Shown piece by piece: positions 1 through 12,615 of a stretch of 64,000 nucleotides of DNA. This stretch comes from Ailurus styani. Taxonomy: Eukaryota > Chordata > Mammalia > Carnivora > Ailuridae. The notes beneath the pieces are model-generated. The model worked only from the letters and a program-made list of their open reading frames with translations, was not told the origin of the DNA and made no database searches. Numbering within the stretch: position 1 is the first letter of the stretch; each line of letters begins with the position of its first letter. A program made the position numbers and the translations under genes. The stretch covers positions 4,283,752 to 4,347,751 of the forward strand of contig LNAC01000009.1 of assembly GCA_002007465.1 (NCBI GenBank), given 5' to 3'.

Positions 1-1165
1 GGGGGGGGAGGGAGGCTGGGGGGCTTTACTCCGGCTGCGCTGAGGCCATGCCCGGGAGCTGCCTGCCTGGGACAGCGGACAGAAGGCACCTCTCCAACGA
101 AGCAGCCAGAAGTCCCGCATGCACACGCCGCCTTGTCCGCATTCACAGCCTGCGCGCGCCCCTCCCCCTCCAGAGGGCCGGGACGCCGAGCGGTGCACAG
201 ATTGCCGTCCCCCCCACTCCTACCCTTGGGAGCTTTCCCTTTTTCGGTTATCTTGGCTGGAGAAAAGCACCCCCCCCAAACTCTTGTTTTCTCTAACTCC
301 CCAAATGAAATTTCAACATATGTCCCCAGACATAATCCCCCTTAGGCTGCGGATAACCCTTCCCACAGACACTGTCTTCTGCCCGGGACTGCTGGCCCCA
401 GAGTGTTTGCCCAAGAGACTAGGGCCGCTTCTGGAAGGCCTTTCACTCCCTTGGGCAAACAGCGAGTACCTTTGAAGGTGGATTTGGGCCCGCATCTGTT
501 TACTCAAGACATTAGTCTCCTGCATAAGGAAAACCTGCACTCGCGTACAAACAGCAAATCCTTTTTGAATTAAAAAAATTTTCAATTAAAAAGCATTTGG
601 GTTCGCAGAGCTGAGCCCAGCTGAGCGGCGCCGGGCCATGGCGCCCTCTGGTGGACACCGGCCGTCACAGCAGCCGGGCCTGGCGGGCTCTCCAGGAAAG
701 AGATGTCACTGTCAGGGGCTCTCTGGGCTTTCCTGGGGCCCAGGGGCCCGCAGCGTGCCTCCGTCTGGGAGACCCTGCAACTGACTCATGGCGCCTCTCT
801 AGCTGCGGAGCGTGAGGCCCAGTGAGGCCACCGTCCTGGTAAGTGGGACATGCGGACCCTGGCTTCCAGCTGCACCGCGGAGACCAAGTCGCTTAGACCC
901 AGCCTCACTGGCACAAAGAGGGCCAGCAAACCCTCGTCCACTCACAAGGCTGTGAGATTCACCCGAGACAATTCGCCTGAAAAACCCAGTCCTCCTGCTA
1001 TGACAGAATCCAGGTTAACCAAGCCACTGGTGCCTGGGCCCCGTTTGGGGTGGGGTGGCTCTGGTTCAGCAGGTGTGGTGGGGCGCCCTTTTCCCAAACC
1101 CCCAGGAGACCTGACTGGTTAGGCAAGTGAGAACCACTGCCTGAAAACTTTTACCAAGTCTAATA

Positions 1166-1626
1166 CAGACGGTCCCCGAGTTATGATGACTTTACGACTT
1201 TTGACTTTATGACACGGCAAAAGCGATGAACGTTCTGTAGAAACCACACCTCAGATTTTGAGCTGGACACTGTCTCGTGCCGCTCGGCAGCCGCAGCCCC
1301 CAGGCAGCCGCACGACCACGAGGGCCCACGACAGATACGCTGATGGCCGGGCTGTCCCCATGCGACCGTCCTGATTTCCACCTTCAGTACAGCATTCAAT
1401 AAAGTGCACGAGACAGCAGCACTTCATTATAAAATAGGCTTTGTGTCGGGTGTTTCCCTCCAGCTGCAGGCTCCTGGACGGCTCCGGGGTTTAGGGCAGG
1501 CCAGGCTAAGCTGTGCTGCTCGGGAAGTTAGGGGAATAAATGCATTTTCAGTTTACAGTGCTTTCAAATCATGATGGATTTACTGGGGGAGGGGGGGTCA
1601 CCCCATTGTAAGTTGAGGAAGGTCTG
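1166..1626 (+). mobile_element. Fossil TIR DNA transposon, copy 1
   Basis: The element starts cagacggtccccgag and ends with its imperfect inverse (ttgaggaaggtctg), so the two ends form a degenerate terminal inverted repeat of about 20 bp. It is 461 bp long and has no coding capacity, so it is a non-autonomous (MITE-like) copy. Interior landmarks (cagtacagcattcaataaa, aaaataggcttt, aatgcattttcagttta) recur in the same order in a second copy at 25465-25929. I recognise it as an old mammalian cut-and-paste family, possibly Tigger-related, but cannot name the subfamily. Confidence 0.75.
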
Positions 1627-3651
1627 CGGAGGGCAGAAAGGGCAAACATGTACCTTCCCTTCCTGGGTCTGGCAATGACCAAATCAGAGATTCCAGAGGA
1701 GAAAGGACGGTAAGGGATTATTTCCAGCACCTGAGTTTGGCAGATACGGAACCCAAGACCTGGGGCAGAAGATCCTGCCTCGGGGCTGCCGAGACCCAAA
1801 GGTCCGGAGAGAGCCAGGGCGAAGCTGCACTAGGCCCACAGGGGCCCCAGGGGTGGGGGACAGACGAGCGTCCGTACCCACCTGTCACGCAGGTGCAGCT
1901 CGGAGGTGGGGGCGGGCAGATGTGAGCCGATGAGTCAGCATAAGTCGGCGCTGGGCTGGATCACGGAAGAGCCTGGAAGGGTGCGTCAAGAGCGGGCCTA
2001 GAGCGGCCAGGCTGGGCCTCAGAGGCCTGGCCAAGGGAGAACAGGTAGAGGGGAAGTAAAGGGGCCAAGATTTAGGTCGACAAGGAGCCTGGTTCAGGGG
2101 TGAACGCCCACTGGAGGGTGGGCTTCGGCCCTCGTGGAGGGTCCCCTGGGCTGGCAGGGGGGCCTGGCCCTGTACAGTCAGGAAGGTGGACAAGGTTCTC
2201 AGTGGCCCTGCTTCCCCAGAGCCTGCCCTCCCAAGCCGGTCCTGCGCCTGCTCCGTGCCCCCCAGCCCCAGCCAGGACGTGGGCTCTGCTCGCCACCCAC
2301 AGCTCAACCTCTCCAGGAGTGTCAGCTACAGGAAGCCTCCACTCCTCACTCATCTCCTCCCCTCTGTCTGCAGAAGCCTGGCTGCTGGAACTTGGAATTT
2401 GAACACGTCCACCCCTTCGAGCTCCTGAATGGGAGACTGAGGACCAGCGCCTCATTGGACAAGCCCGGGAGTCCTTGTTCCGCACTTGGACTATGGTCGC
2501 ACAGAGATGTCGGAAACACTGGCTGACTGGGGGGCGCGCAGGGGTCCTGACAAGTGGGAAGAATTGCTTTACCCGGAGGCGGTCTGTCCACATGCACGCT
2601 GGGGGCACAGGGAGGTTCTAGAACACCCTGGAGCTGGGGAGAACAGCTGCTATTGCTGTCTTTCCCCCCCAGGTGGGCAAGCCGGGGCTCTGAGGGGCTG
2701 AGCAGGCTTTTGATGCCACAAGGAGTCAGGGGACAGCAGGGAGGCGTCTTCAACGCCACAGTCCCATAGGGATGCTCGGGCCCGCTTCGCTGCACAGAGG
2801 GGTCGGCGCGGCTCCTGCAGGCCCTCAGAGAAGCCGCCTCGGTTTCCATTCTGGCTTTCCCATCGGGTTCCTGGGCTCAGAGAAGTAACCCCCAGTCGCC
2901 CAGGCCCACTGCTGGGTCCCTCCCTAAATGATGGTTCAAGGAAGGCCTCCTCTAAGACCCACCTGCTCTGGCAGGAACCATGTCTGTCTGGGCACCGGAC
3001 CCGGCACCGCGTCTTTCCACTCTGGGGCATCCAGGTCCCTTTCAGGGATCCTCAGCCCTCCCCTGCTTTCCTGCTCTAAGCCTGAGACTCCCAGGAGGGG
3101 GTGGTGACACCTGCGTGCTGTCCTGCATGGCCTGCCGCCTGGGCTCAGTGCCGAGAGAGCCCCCCACCCCCCAAGGCTCCCTCAGCTCACAAAGCACTTT
3201 CCCGCGAGGACCAGACAGAGGAGCATCGGAGGGCTCCCGGGAGTGGTGCAGTGACTCCCACATCCCTGCTCTGCCCCGGCACAGCGCCAGGCCCGCCCCT
3301 CCCCAGAGTGAGGTTGGAGTGGGTTCTGTAGAGACCTTTCCCCGTGCACGGCTCCTGGACCTCTCCGCCCTCCCTCCCCAGCACCAAGTCCTAAATGGGC
3401 CAGGCCCAGCCACGCCTTTGTGCCTTTCCGAACGCTGTTCTCCCTAGCACACTTTCTGCCTCCAACAGCTAAACTCTACTGTCTTATAAGGCCCAGTTAA
3501 AGGGCACTTGTTCTGGGACATGTTCCCTCCTTCCCTGGGGAGAATTCATCCCAACTCCCTGGGCCTCCCCAACACTTCACATAACCTCCTAAAGGCGTGG
3601 TCAGGATGGGCCGTCTCTGTAGCTCCAGAGCCTGGTGGAGGCCATGGCCTA

Positions 3652-3990
3652 GGATGGATGGATGGACAGACGGGTGGAAGGATGGATGGATGGATAGAAG
3701 GATGGATGGATGGATAGAAGGATGGATGGATAAATGGACAGATGGATAGATGGATGGGAGGATGGATGGATGGGCAGATGGACGGATGGATGAATGGATA
3801 GAAGGATGGATGGATACATGGATAGTTGGATGGGTGGATGGATGGACAGACAGATGGAAGGATGGATGGATAAATGGACAGATGGATGGATGGATGGGAG
3901 GATGGATGGATGGACGGATGGATGAATGGATAGAAGGATGGATGGACACATGGATAGTTGGATGGGAGGACGGATAGATGGATGGATGGT
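3652..3990 (+). repeat. (GGAT)n-type satellite with higher-order structure
   Basis: About 340 bp of ggatggat-type tetranucleotide repeat, with variant words (taaatggacag, tagttggatggg, gaatggatagaagg) that themselves recur about 130-140 bp apart: taaatggaca at 3731 and 3871, tagttgga at 3823 and 3955. The minus strand reads as long Ile-His-Pro-Ser frames, which are artefacts of the repeat. Confidence 0.95.
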
Positions 3991-6374
3991 GCAGGATGGG
4001 TGAATGAGGGACAGATCAGTCTCTGGGGACAGCTCAATGCAAAGGAGAGAAGGCAGCTAGCTTAGGGGCTACATTCTGAGGCAGATGGCAGGTTATTCTG
4101 ATTTCAGTCTTTTGCGGATGCAGCAGTCAGTCCAGCCCTGGGTTTTCTGACTTCTCCCAGCCCTCTGAGCATGATGGTGGGATAGATCCTATCGTGTGGT
4201 ATTTAACTCATGCTTATAAATTCCTAAGCTCAATTCTTGTCCACAACACCCCTGTGAATGCAACATTATGAGTCTGAGTGTGATTTGTGTTTGTATCTCC
4301 ACACACACAGCGTATGCAAGCTGGAGGTGCACACTATTGGCCTGTGGGGTGTTTAAAAATAAACAGTGAAAAGTTGAGACACTGCATAAAATGCTAACAT
4401 TTTCCAGCTTGGACTAGAAAAAAATAAGGGGCTGTGGCGATTCTGGATGTTCATTCTTGCAACTAGAGGCTGCTTCCTTTAGAGAGGCATGTACTTTCCG
4501 ATTTGCCTCACTCCCCACCAGTCCTTATAAAGTGCCCAACTGATGTTATCACTGTGATTGTATTTTGCGAGTGTGTGGGTGGTGAGGACAAAGCAAGCAA
4601 GAAAGTGAAATATTCCTTGTACCCATGACGACCAAAAGTAGGAGAAGGAAAGAAACTGAGAAGGTCGTGCAATTTTAAGGAAAATGGGGGAAAAGCACAT
4701 TTCGTGGTGGAACTGAAGACCGCTGTGTGGTGAGGACACAGAGGTGTCTTGCTTGTCCCCGGCCCCTCCCTCACTGCAGGGCCATTGGCCTGGCGGGTGC
4801 CTGTGTGTCCAGCCTGCCCGCTCTGCTGTGGGCCTGGCTGTGGACGGTGCCTCTGCTGCTGAAAATGCCATTTCAATGTCTGCAAGCAGCCGCGGGGCCT
4901 TCCCCTCATTGGGCCAGCACTTCAGAGCTCACCTGAGTATTACCTTTAAAAAAACCAGATATGTGTACTTTCCCTGCCCTTTGCTATTTGTAGGAAATAT
5001 TTAAACCACCACCCCTTTCCAGTCCTGGAAGGTTAGGACGTGGTCTTTCTGGGAAAGCGCCCCCCTATTATTTGTCGTCTTTATGCTTTTTACCTGCTTG
5101 ACAGGCGACCTTCTCAGAGTTCAGCTTGGGGGGCGGGTATTACTTTAAAACGTGGGGGATGAGAGTCCCCAAAACATGAGGAGAGAAAGATCCTTCCGTG
5201 AAGGGCTTGCGGGAGACTTCGTGTTCATCTGGGCTTCCGGCTGCATGAGCGAGGGCGCAGCTCACGACAGTGACCGGGACAGGGGGTGCCACCAGACCTC
5301 ACCTCTGCGGCGGCTTCCTTGCCGTCGACTCAGCCTGCTGCTCTCCGCTCTGTGACACATGCCCCGGGACCCCCGTGGGTGCGGGCTGGGCGGGGGCCGA
5401 CGCCGGGGACACTACGTCTGCAAACCCAAGGGGCGTTGGGGGTGGGGGGCTCGGAGACTCTCAGAATTAGGAACTCTATTAATATAATCTAGCATATTAA
5501 TATGCCCATGGAGAAAATATATGATCATCTCAATAGATGATTAAAAGACATTTATCAAAAGCCACCACCCATTCCTGATAAAAAACAGTTCGAAAAATAG
5601 AAATAGATGGCTAATTCTTTAGCAGCAGAGAGAGAGAGAGAGGTGTCTATATATAACAAGCCCAAACGCGGCATCATGGGTTAATGTTGAAGTTAGAAGC
5701 TTCTATCAAGGCACAGGTCAGACGCAGTGAGCAGCGCAGCGGCCGGAAGGCGGCGGGCCAGGTGGGGGCAGGCGCGGCCGGGGGAGACCCCGTCGGGGTC
5801 TGCGGGCGACAGAGCTCCCTTCCAGGGACCGCAAAGGAAAGCAACTGAAAACCCGCCGGAACAATGAAAGTCGGTCAGAAGCCTGCAGGTTCTTGATCTA
5901 TAAATGTCGGGAGATGTGACGTTGGAAGAGAGCCATTCCCAAAAGCTGCGAAAACACCAAACACCCAGAAGGACCCGAGAAGCAGGGTGTGGGGCTGGCG
6001 ATTCTGCTCTGCGTGGTGACAGAGACCAGCCTCGGGGTGGGGACGCCAGCTAAAATGACAGTCGCTTCTCTGCTAAGCTATGTAGTCAGTGCGGTCACAA
6101 TAAACACCTAGAACAGAGTCTCTGGACCCCTCGCCCCCAAAAGATTCTCTAGTGAAGCTGGAAGAATGATCATGTGCCTATGATCAGAAAAACTGGGGGC
6201 TTACGAAGGGAGAACTCCAGCAGATATTAAAGCTTATCATCAAACTCTAAGATTCAAAACAGTGTGGCGATAATATAAAAAGAACAGAGAAGAACAGAGT
6301 CGAGAGAAATGTCCGTTGGTCCACTTACATAATAGAACAGTATGATAAAGACAGCATTTAAAATTCACCGAAGA

Positions 6375-6597
6375 GGGGCGCCTGGGTGGCTCAGTCAGGT
6401 AAGTGTCTGCCTTCGGCTCACGTCATGGTCTCAGGGTCCTGGGATCGAGCCCCACATCGGGCTCTCTGCTCAGTGGGGAGCCTGCTTCTTCCTCTCTGTC
6501 TCTCTGCCACTCTGCCTACTTGTGTACCCTCTCTGTCAAACAAATAAACAAAATCTTTAAAATAAGTAAATAATAAAAATACAATTATTAAAAAAAA
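6375..6597 (+). mobile_element. Can-SINE with perfect 16-bp target-site duplication
   Basis: The tRNA-Lys-derived head ggggcgcctgggtggctcag starts at 6375, followed by the CT-rich region and an A-rich tail with aataaa-like words. The 16-bp duplication taaaattcaccgaaga is identical at 6359-6374 and 6598-6613, so this is a fairly recent insertion into the older L1. Confidence 0.97.
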
Positions 6598-6899
6598 TAA
6601 AATTCACCGAAGAAAGTACTCTAATCGGTGTTAAAAAAAATTGGCTAATGCCATGGGAGAGAATAAGGCTGATCCTAATTCTTCTAATACATTTCAGATG
6701 GATTAAGTAGCTGAAAACAATATTTTAATACATTTAAATAAGAAAGAGTAGAAGAAAACAGGACTGATTATTTTTATAATCTTCTAACTTTGACATAAAC
6801 CCCCAAATAAATAAAATGTTGAAACATAAAGACAAAAAGAGCCCGTGAGAAAATTAAAACTATTATGCAGCACAACACACCATTAACAGGAAGAGCCGC

Positions 6900-7151
6900 T
6901 GGTTAGAGGTGTGTCTGAGCACGGCACTGGTTAGAGGTGTGTCTGAGCACGGCACTGGTTAGAGGTGTGTCTGAGCACGGCACTGGTTAGAGGTGTGTCT
7001 GAGCATGGCACTGGTTAGAGGTGTGTCTGAGCATGGCACTGGTTAGAGGTGTGTCTGAGCACGGCACTGGTTAGAGGTGTGTCTGAGCATGGCACTGGTT
7101 AGAAGTGTGTCTGAGCATGGCACTGGTTAGAAGTGTGTCTGAGTATGGGAC
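6900..7151 (+). repeat. 28-bp minisatellite, nine copies
   Basis: Nine head-to-tail copies of a 28-bp unit starting tggttagaggtgtgtctgag, at 6900, 6928, 6956, 6984, 7012, 7040, 7068, 7096 and 7124. Variants are mostly c/t at one CpG (cacggcac or catggcac), plus a g-to-a change (agaag) in the last two units. It lies between L1-derived flanks. There are no spacers, so it is not a CRISPR array. Confidence 0.97.
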
Positions 7152-7183
7152 AGGGAGAAAGTTGTTACAAAGAGCATAAAGAA

Positions 7184-7328
7184 GGGGCACCTGGGTGGCT
7201 TAGTCGGTTAAGTATCTGTCTTGGGCTCAGATCAAGATCTCAGGGTCCTGGGATCGAGTCCCGCATTGGGCTCCCTGCTCAGCAGGAAGTCGGCTTCTCT
7301 CTTTCCCTCTGCCCCTCCCCACTGTTCG
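7184..7328 (+). mobile_element. Can-SINE lacking a long A-tail
   Basis: The head ggggcacctgggtggcttag is followed by the ctcagggtcctgggatcgag box and a CT-rich end. The A-rich tail is nearly absent. Probable diverged target-site duplication: agagcataaagaa before and gaaagcattaagaa after. Confidence 0.88.
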
Positions 7329-7830
7329 AAAGCATTAAGAATTCTTAAAAGGGAAGAAAAATGAAGCCAACAGAAAAAATAAGGCAAAGGGCACAGAGAG
7401 ATCTGAAAAATAAATACAAGTGGCCAATGACCGTGTGAAAGAACGTTCACCTTCGGGTGCTGGTGACTGGTCAGCCCTAGTGAGAACGTGGGAAACAGGT
7501 ACCCCCCTCATACACTAGGGGGGGGGAGGTCGCAACGCGCATGCCCTTTTTTGGAAGGCAAAGTGGTAATATATATCCTCCTAAAGAAAGACCCAGGGGA
7601 GCAAAGACTCATGTACAAGGAAATATACTGCAGCCGTGTAATAGTGAATAATTGGAAACAACTCAAAAGTCAATCAATAGTGGATTGCTTAAATAAATTA
7701 CGGCATGATCATAAAAGGGAACCACATGTAGTCATTAAAAAGAATGAGGTAGGTCTGTGCGAAGTGATATGGAGGGTTGTGGAAGCGAACAGCAAGGTGA
7801 GGTTTATGTACAGTGTGAGTCAACGTAACG

Positions 7831-7832
<2 letters not shown>

Positions 7833-7875
<43 letters not shown>
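7833..7875 (+). repeat. (TG)n microsatellite
   Basis: 43 bp of pure TG dinucleotide at the 3' end of the old L1. Likely length-polymorphic. Confidence 0.97.
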
Positions 7876-7877
<2 letters not shown>

Positions 7878-8789
7878 ACATTTTACTTTCTATGTTTCTG
7901 TGATGTTTGCAGTTTTATAAACACATACAACCTTTGAACTCAAGGGGGAAAACACTAAATATTAAACAACGGATTCTGATCAGACGATAAACTGCCCACG
8001 AGATCCACTGCAGTTTATGGGGAAGGAACTCGTCTCTGGCATGAAGCTGGTCCCTAAGACGGGGTCACACCCCTGAAGCATCTATGCAGTGGGGGGCCCC
8101 CAAGCTACTTCCCGCATTTCAGGAGAAGCCTAGCACTTCTCGTGTGCCCTCAGAAAGGCCGTCCGTTAAACTAAGTCATCAGGTTTCTTTGTTTCGGGCT
8201 GGAATGATCTAACTGTGTATGAGGGTTTGGGTGTCAGCCCGGTGCCTCTGAGCAATATAAGAAAGGGAGGAACAGGTTAACATCTATTTATTTAACTGAC
8301 TTTTATTTAATAAATTAACCAGGCAGGTTTCTTTCCCAAAACATATCAGCTTCCCTACTGAAAAAATCAAGAAAAAGGATTCTGGGTGGTGGAAACGTTA
8401 AACCTAAGCAGAGCGAGAAGACGGCTGCCGATTTCCTGTTGCAGTTTAAGACCTGACCGCTAGATGGTGCAAAGGGACCGCAAATTTTGCGACCTCTCCC
8501 TCCACAAAATTCTTTCAACGTTAATAAGCACCATGAAAGCTTTCCAAAAGTAGAAGGAATGAACAATTGTGCTGGGACATGAACATTTTGCTTTTATAAA
8601 ATTGGGACTCTGCCATTTCATTACGGATACAAAAATCTTCTGCCTCACTTTTCTTCCTGCATACGCAGGTCCCAAATCTACTCTCATCTCATCTATTTGA
8701 AGGGGCCTGTTAGAAGGCCGTGCAAAGTGGACGTCCAAAAGTTGAATTCAAAAAAAAATTTTTTTAAACCTTGCACTGCCAAATGTGCT

Positions 8790-9345
8790 TCCGTTAATAT
8801 CACCTCAATGTCGTGACGTAAATGCTAGTGGAATCGGCCCCAAGCTAAATAAGCAATAAGCCCCATTTTTCAACACACAAACACATAAAGATGTCAGCTC
8901 AAACTGTTTACTAATTAACACTTAAAAAGACACAAATTAGATATGCGTGGCTAAGAGCAATTATAATCAAGACGAATTTCTCTAGTCATTTGGGAACTGA
9001 GAAAAATGCCTAATTGCTGGAACCAATGTTTTAAAAACTGAAATCACGCCAGTTAGCAAATATGTTCATTTAAAGAACATTCCACGTGACTACACTCTTG
9101 AGGATTGACTACAAACATGAGAACAAGGAAAATATTTAGGTATAAAATTAAAATTTTAAGCTCCCTCAGATTTATAACTTCTTCATTAAAGAGTCTGCAA
9201 ACAGCAGCCCATAAAAACCTGTAGCAATTAAGTGGTTAAATGAACTGCCTCCCTTGTCAATTTTCAGGGAGTGATTAATATTAGATCGTCCCTTTACTAA
9301 TTAGACTCTCCCGTGTCTTTCAGCTTTAAAGTCGAGTGAAAATGG
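8790..9345 (-). promoter_or_regulatory. AT-rich unique block, candidate conserved noncoding element
   Basis: About 550 bp of AT-rich, repeat-free sequence inside otherwise GC-rich intron. It has many homeodomain-type words (ttactaattaac, gcctaattgc, gcaattaag, ctaattag) and no long frame. The strand is arbitrary. I infer an enhancer-type element; conservation cannot be tested here. Confidence 0.35.
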
Positions 9346-11754
9346 AGGCTGTGTGCCCTACCAGGAAGCATGGTGGGCTAATGACGCTTCTCTCGCCAGG
9401 CTGAATTTTCAGCGTGGCACCCACGGAAGGGAGGGTGAGCAGCGTGGTTTTCCGTGGGAGGTCGGCGGCAGAGGGGGAGATGGCTTTGCACCGGCTGGAG
9501 GGCACTGCGGATGCCGGGTGCCGCTTCCTCACGGGCATCGTTGGCTCCTAGTTTGAAACGGCTCGCAGGTTGTTACGCGTGCGGCGTGAAATCTACAATC
9601 AAGGCCGCCGTCGCTTGGCCATTAGTCCTCGAGTCAAGGGAGGGAGGCTCTGCGGGGGAGGCGAGACCGGGGGTGGCCGGGCCACAGGGCCGGTGGGGCG
9701 GGGGGCGGGGAGGCAGGGTAAACAGTCCTGGTAAAGGGAACGGAGACACGGGCAGGATTTTAGAAGCTGCAGCCTGGGCTGCGGAGCTGGGGTGTTCCCG
9801 CCCCGGCGGTGACGGGGAATCCATCAGATGGAGAAATGGAGCAACTGCTTACAAGGGAAATAAAGAGCAGCAGAGACGGGGAATATTTATATGCCCATCT
9901 TCTCACTCCGAGAGGAGACGCTTCATCACAGGGGTCGGCTGCAAAATCACACTTTTCCTGAGTCCTGAACAGAGAGCAGCTTTTGTGGGGGCCGCGGGGA
10001 GGACAATAAAGGTTTCACGGGGACACCGTCCCCCGGGGGCACCCCTGCTGCCCAGCCCCGTGGGGGAGGGTCTCACGCCCCGGACTAACACGCGAGAGCC
10101 GGGGATGGACGTGCGCAGCGGGGGACACGGCTGCTGCAGGGCAGGCTGGGCAGGAAGCAGGCTGCCGTCCCCATCCGACGCCACGAGAGTGGCCACATTC
10201 ACGTGGGAATTTCTTGATTAGCCACCGCTTTGCTCATTTCCAGCACCCACACCTGAGAGTATTTCTTTGTTGTGAGACGTTGCATGTTTGTCAAGAATTT
10301 TTTCACCCCAAATCTGCTCGATGGCGGGTAGAGGGATTTGAATCCCAACCTTAAAACGTGACCTTCCTGGAGGGGGTTCTTGCAAGACACTTAAGCCAGT
10401 GCTACATGCCACCGCTTCTGGGGAAACTGCACGCAGGCGGGGACGGCAGCTGCGGGGCGACTGTGGCACCCGGGCTCGGGCCATCAGGCCGGTCGGGGCG
10501 GGGGGGAGGGGGAGGCCAGGGGACCTGCCCAGGGCCGAACCTACGCGGCCGATGTGGCGTGCTCCCCCAGGCGTCCAGACTCAAACTGTGTCCTCTCCAG
10601 GCTACCCTGCTGCCTCCACAGTCTACAAGGTCCATGAACGTCCCAGCGAACACTGGGGTGAACCCACCAATGTGGCATGTGGCTCTGGTCCACACGGCCA
10701 GCGAGCCTTGTCCTGTCTTCCTGCTGGCAGGGCCCTGCGTCACATGCTCCCTGGAGCTCAGCTGATTTTGGGGGGCTGGAGGAGCCCTGGCCACCCGCAC
10801 CTGGGGTGACACCTGGTCTCTCTCCGTCTTTACTCGGGCAGTTCTTGGCTGTGTGTGTGGGGGGATTCCTGCTTGCACCGGCAGCTGGGGTGTTCCCTTT
10901 GGTCTCTAACCACCAAAGTCAAGGCTGGCAGGGTCACGGGGTTCGTTCGTGGAGTGAACGGTCCCTGCGGTCGAACGAAAGCAGCAGGGCACGGGCTTCA
11001 ATTCGGAACCGTCCCCCAGGCAGAGCATGGTAAGTATCGGTAAAGTTGGCGGGAAAGGAGCCCCAGCCCAGGTCTGGGCAGACGGATTAACGTGCTGCCA
11101 TCAGGCGCTGCTTCAGCCCCCTTCTCGCCTGGGGCCGCGCCAGCCCAGGTCGGGGGGAGCCCCGGGCAGCCCCACATCTCCACACGGAGGGGGCGGCGGG
11201 GAGGGGCGGGTAGAGGAGAGAAGGCCCTCCTGGCACAAAGCAGCCTCCACGGCCGCTGGCCTCTCCCAGCTGCTCAGGACGCCGAGAGCTGGGGCAGGGG
11301 TGGGGGGGCAGGGGGCCCGGCTTCTCCCCGGCCTCCGACTCCATGAGCAACGCTGAGTTCAGCAGTGAAAAGGGGGAAGTTCATGTTTATTTATGGAGAA
11401 AATTCTCTGCCATTGTTGCCGAAGCAGCAGCCTGTTCACCAGAGCGTGGTATCAACATACTAATCACCATGAAATGCACGCGGATGGCCGGGCCGGTAAC
11501 TTCTAAATCCTCAGATTAAATGAAAAACCGCAGCATTCTTGACTGTGATGGTGTCTGTGACGGTTTTACACCCTGCTTAATGGTTCTAATCTTCCCCATT
11601 TCCCCACTTTTTAACTCCACGTTCATGTCCTTCAACAGAGAACACAGACGCGTGTTTTTAGCCCGTTACTGGAACAAGAAATAGAGCGAGGCATGGCCAC
11701 CTGGGCGGGGTCGGGGCTAGCTCATCCCCCTTCCTGCTGAAGCAGTAACGGCGA

Positions 11755-11960
11755 GCACGCCTGTGGCTGAGGCTAGACCCCGTCCTGGGCCCTTTACATG
11801 ACGGTCTCAGACCCCGTCCCTGCTGGGCGGGCAGTGTTTTATTACTCCCCCGATTTACAGACGAGAAGACAGAGGTTCAGAGAAGTCAGGTGGTGCCGCT
11901 GAGACCCAAGCCCGGGCCCACCAAGGCCAGAAGCCCTCTGCAACCCTCCAGGCTCTGCTC
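11755..11960 (-). mobile_element. MIR element
   Basis: Reads gggccctttacatg ... ttattactcccccgatttacagacgagaagacagaggttcagagaagt, the antisense of the MIR core. Confidence 0.75.
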
Positions 11961-12514
11961 GGAGTGCCGGACATCAAGACAACACATTCTAACGAAACAC
12001 GTGTTTGGGTAGCATTTTAACCCTCGGCATGAGAATTCAGGTTTCTGGTGGCTTCTGCAGCCTGCACGGAGCCCGACAGGCCTCCCCCTACTCTGCCCCC
12101 TCCCGGTGACTCAAAGGCCCAGCCTGCGTCAGGTGGACCGAGCTCCCCAGCCCCACTGCCCCCATCAGCCCCTCCGAGGGACATGGAGCCGCGGGCTTTA
12201 AGTCATGAGGGGCAGGGTTTGGAGTGTGACCACTGGGTCTCAATCTTGTCTGGGGCAAGACCTTTCACTTTTAAGTCTCCGTTTCCGCCCCACGAGATGG
12301 GGAGGAATGACACCCACTTGGTCAGCGGCGGTGGGGGGTGCGGCGGGAACCAGTGGAAAGGCAGGGAGAGCCCCAGCTAAAGGTAAGCACAGAGCAGGCA
12401 CTAAAATAAAACAGGGACGACCGTGGGCAAGGGAAAGCGTGACATCCAGACGGTGGCCGCCCTGGTCCAGCACACGCCACCTCCCAGCCTGCAACCCGCG
12501 GGGCCAGCCCCTGT

Positions 12515-12615
12515 GTTACATACATTCACGTGGTGCTCCTGAAAACCCTAGGAGGTACTAGGAGAACTCCTGTTACCCCAGCTTTAAACAGAGAGGGCAC
12601 GACTCGCCCCCAGTC
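12515..12615 (-). mobile_element. MIR fragment
   Basis: Contains ctgaaaaccctaggaggtac ... ccccagctttaaacagagagg, matching the antisense MIR core. Decayed. Confidence 0.6.

Larger units (their letters stand above)
5466..7930 (+). mobile_element. Old L1 (L1M-type) fragment, ORF2 to 3' UTR
   Basis: Decayed LINE-1 in sense orientation. 5510-5600 resembles ORF2 near the motif coding for a Ca-rich 'atgatcatctcaatagatg' stretch; 6270-6360 resembles the ORF2 segment 'aaaacagtgtgg...'; 6640-6860 resembles late ORF2. 7610-7800 is typical old L1 3' UTR (wording like 'aattggaaacaactcaaaa ... cattaaaaagaatgaggtag'). It is interrupted by two Can-SINEs and a 28-bp minisatellite, and all frames are broken. 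Some of the intervening sequence (5690-5880) is GC-rich and may be a separate insertion. Confidence 0.7.

Noticed and set aside
3546..4037. Long minus-strand frames of repeated Ile-His-Pro-Ser
   Set aside because: They are the translation of the GGAT satellite in several frames; no gene structure.
6900..7151. Regular 28-bp repeats considered as a CRISPR array
   Set aside because: Units are head to tail with no spacers, in a mammalian genome; it is a minisatellite.
9454..10221. 255-residue plus-strand open frame
   Set aside because: GC-rich sequence with low-complexity Gly/Arg/Ser composition, no recognised domain and no splice or promoter context. Chance frame.
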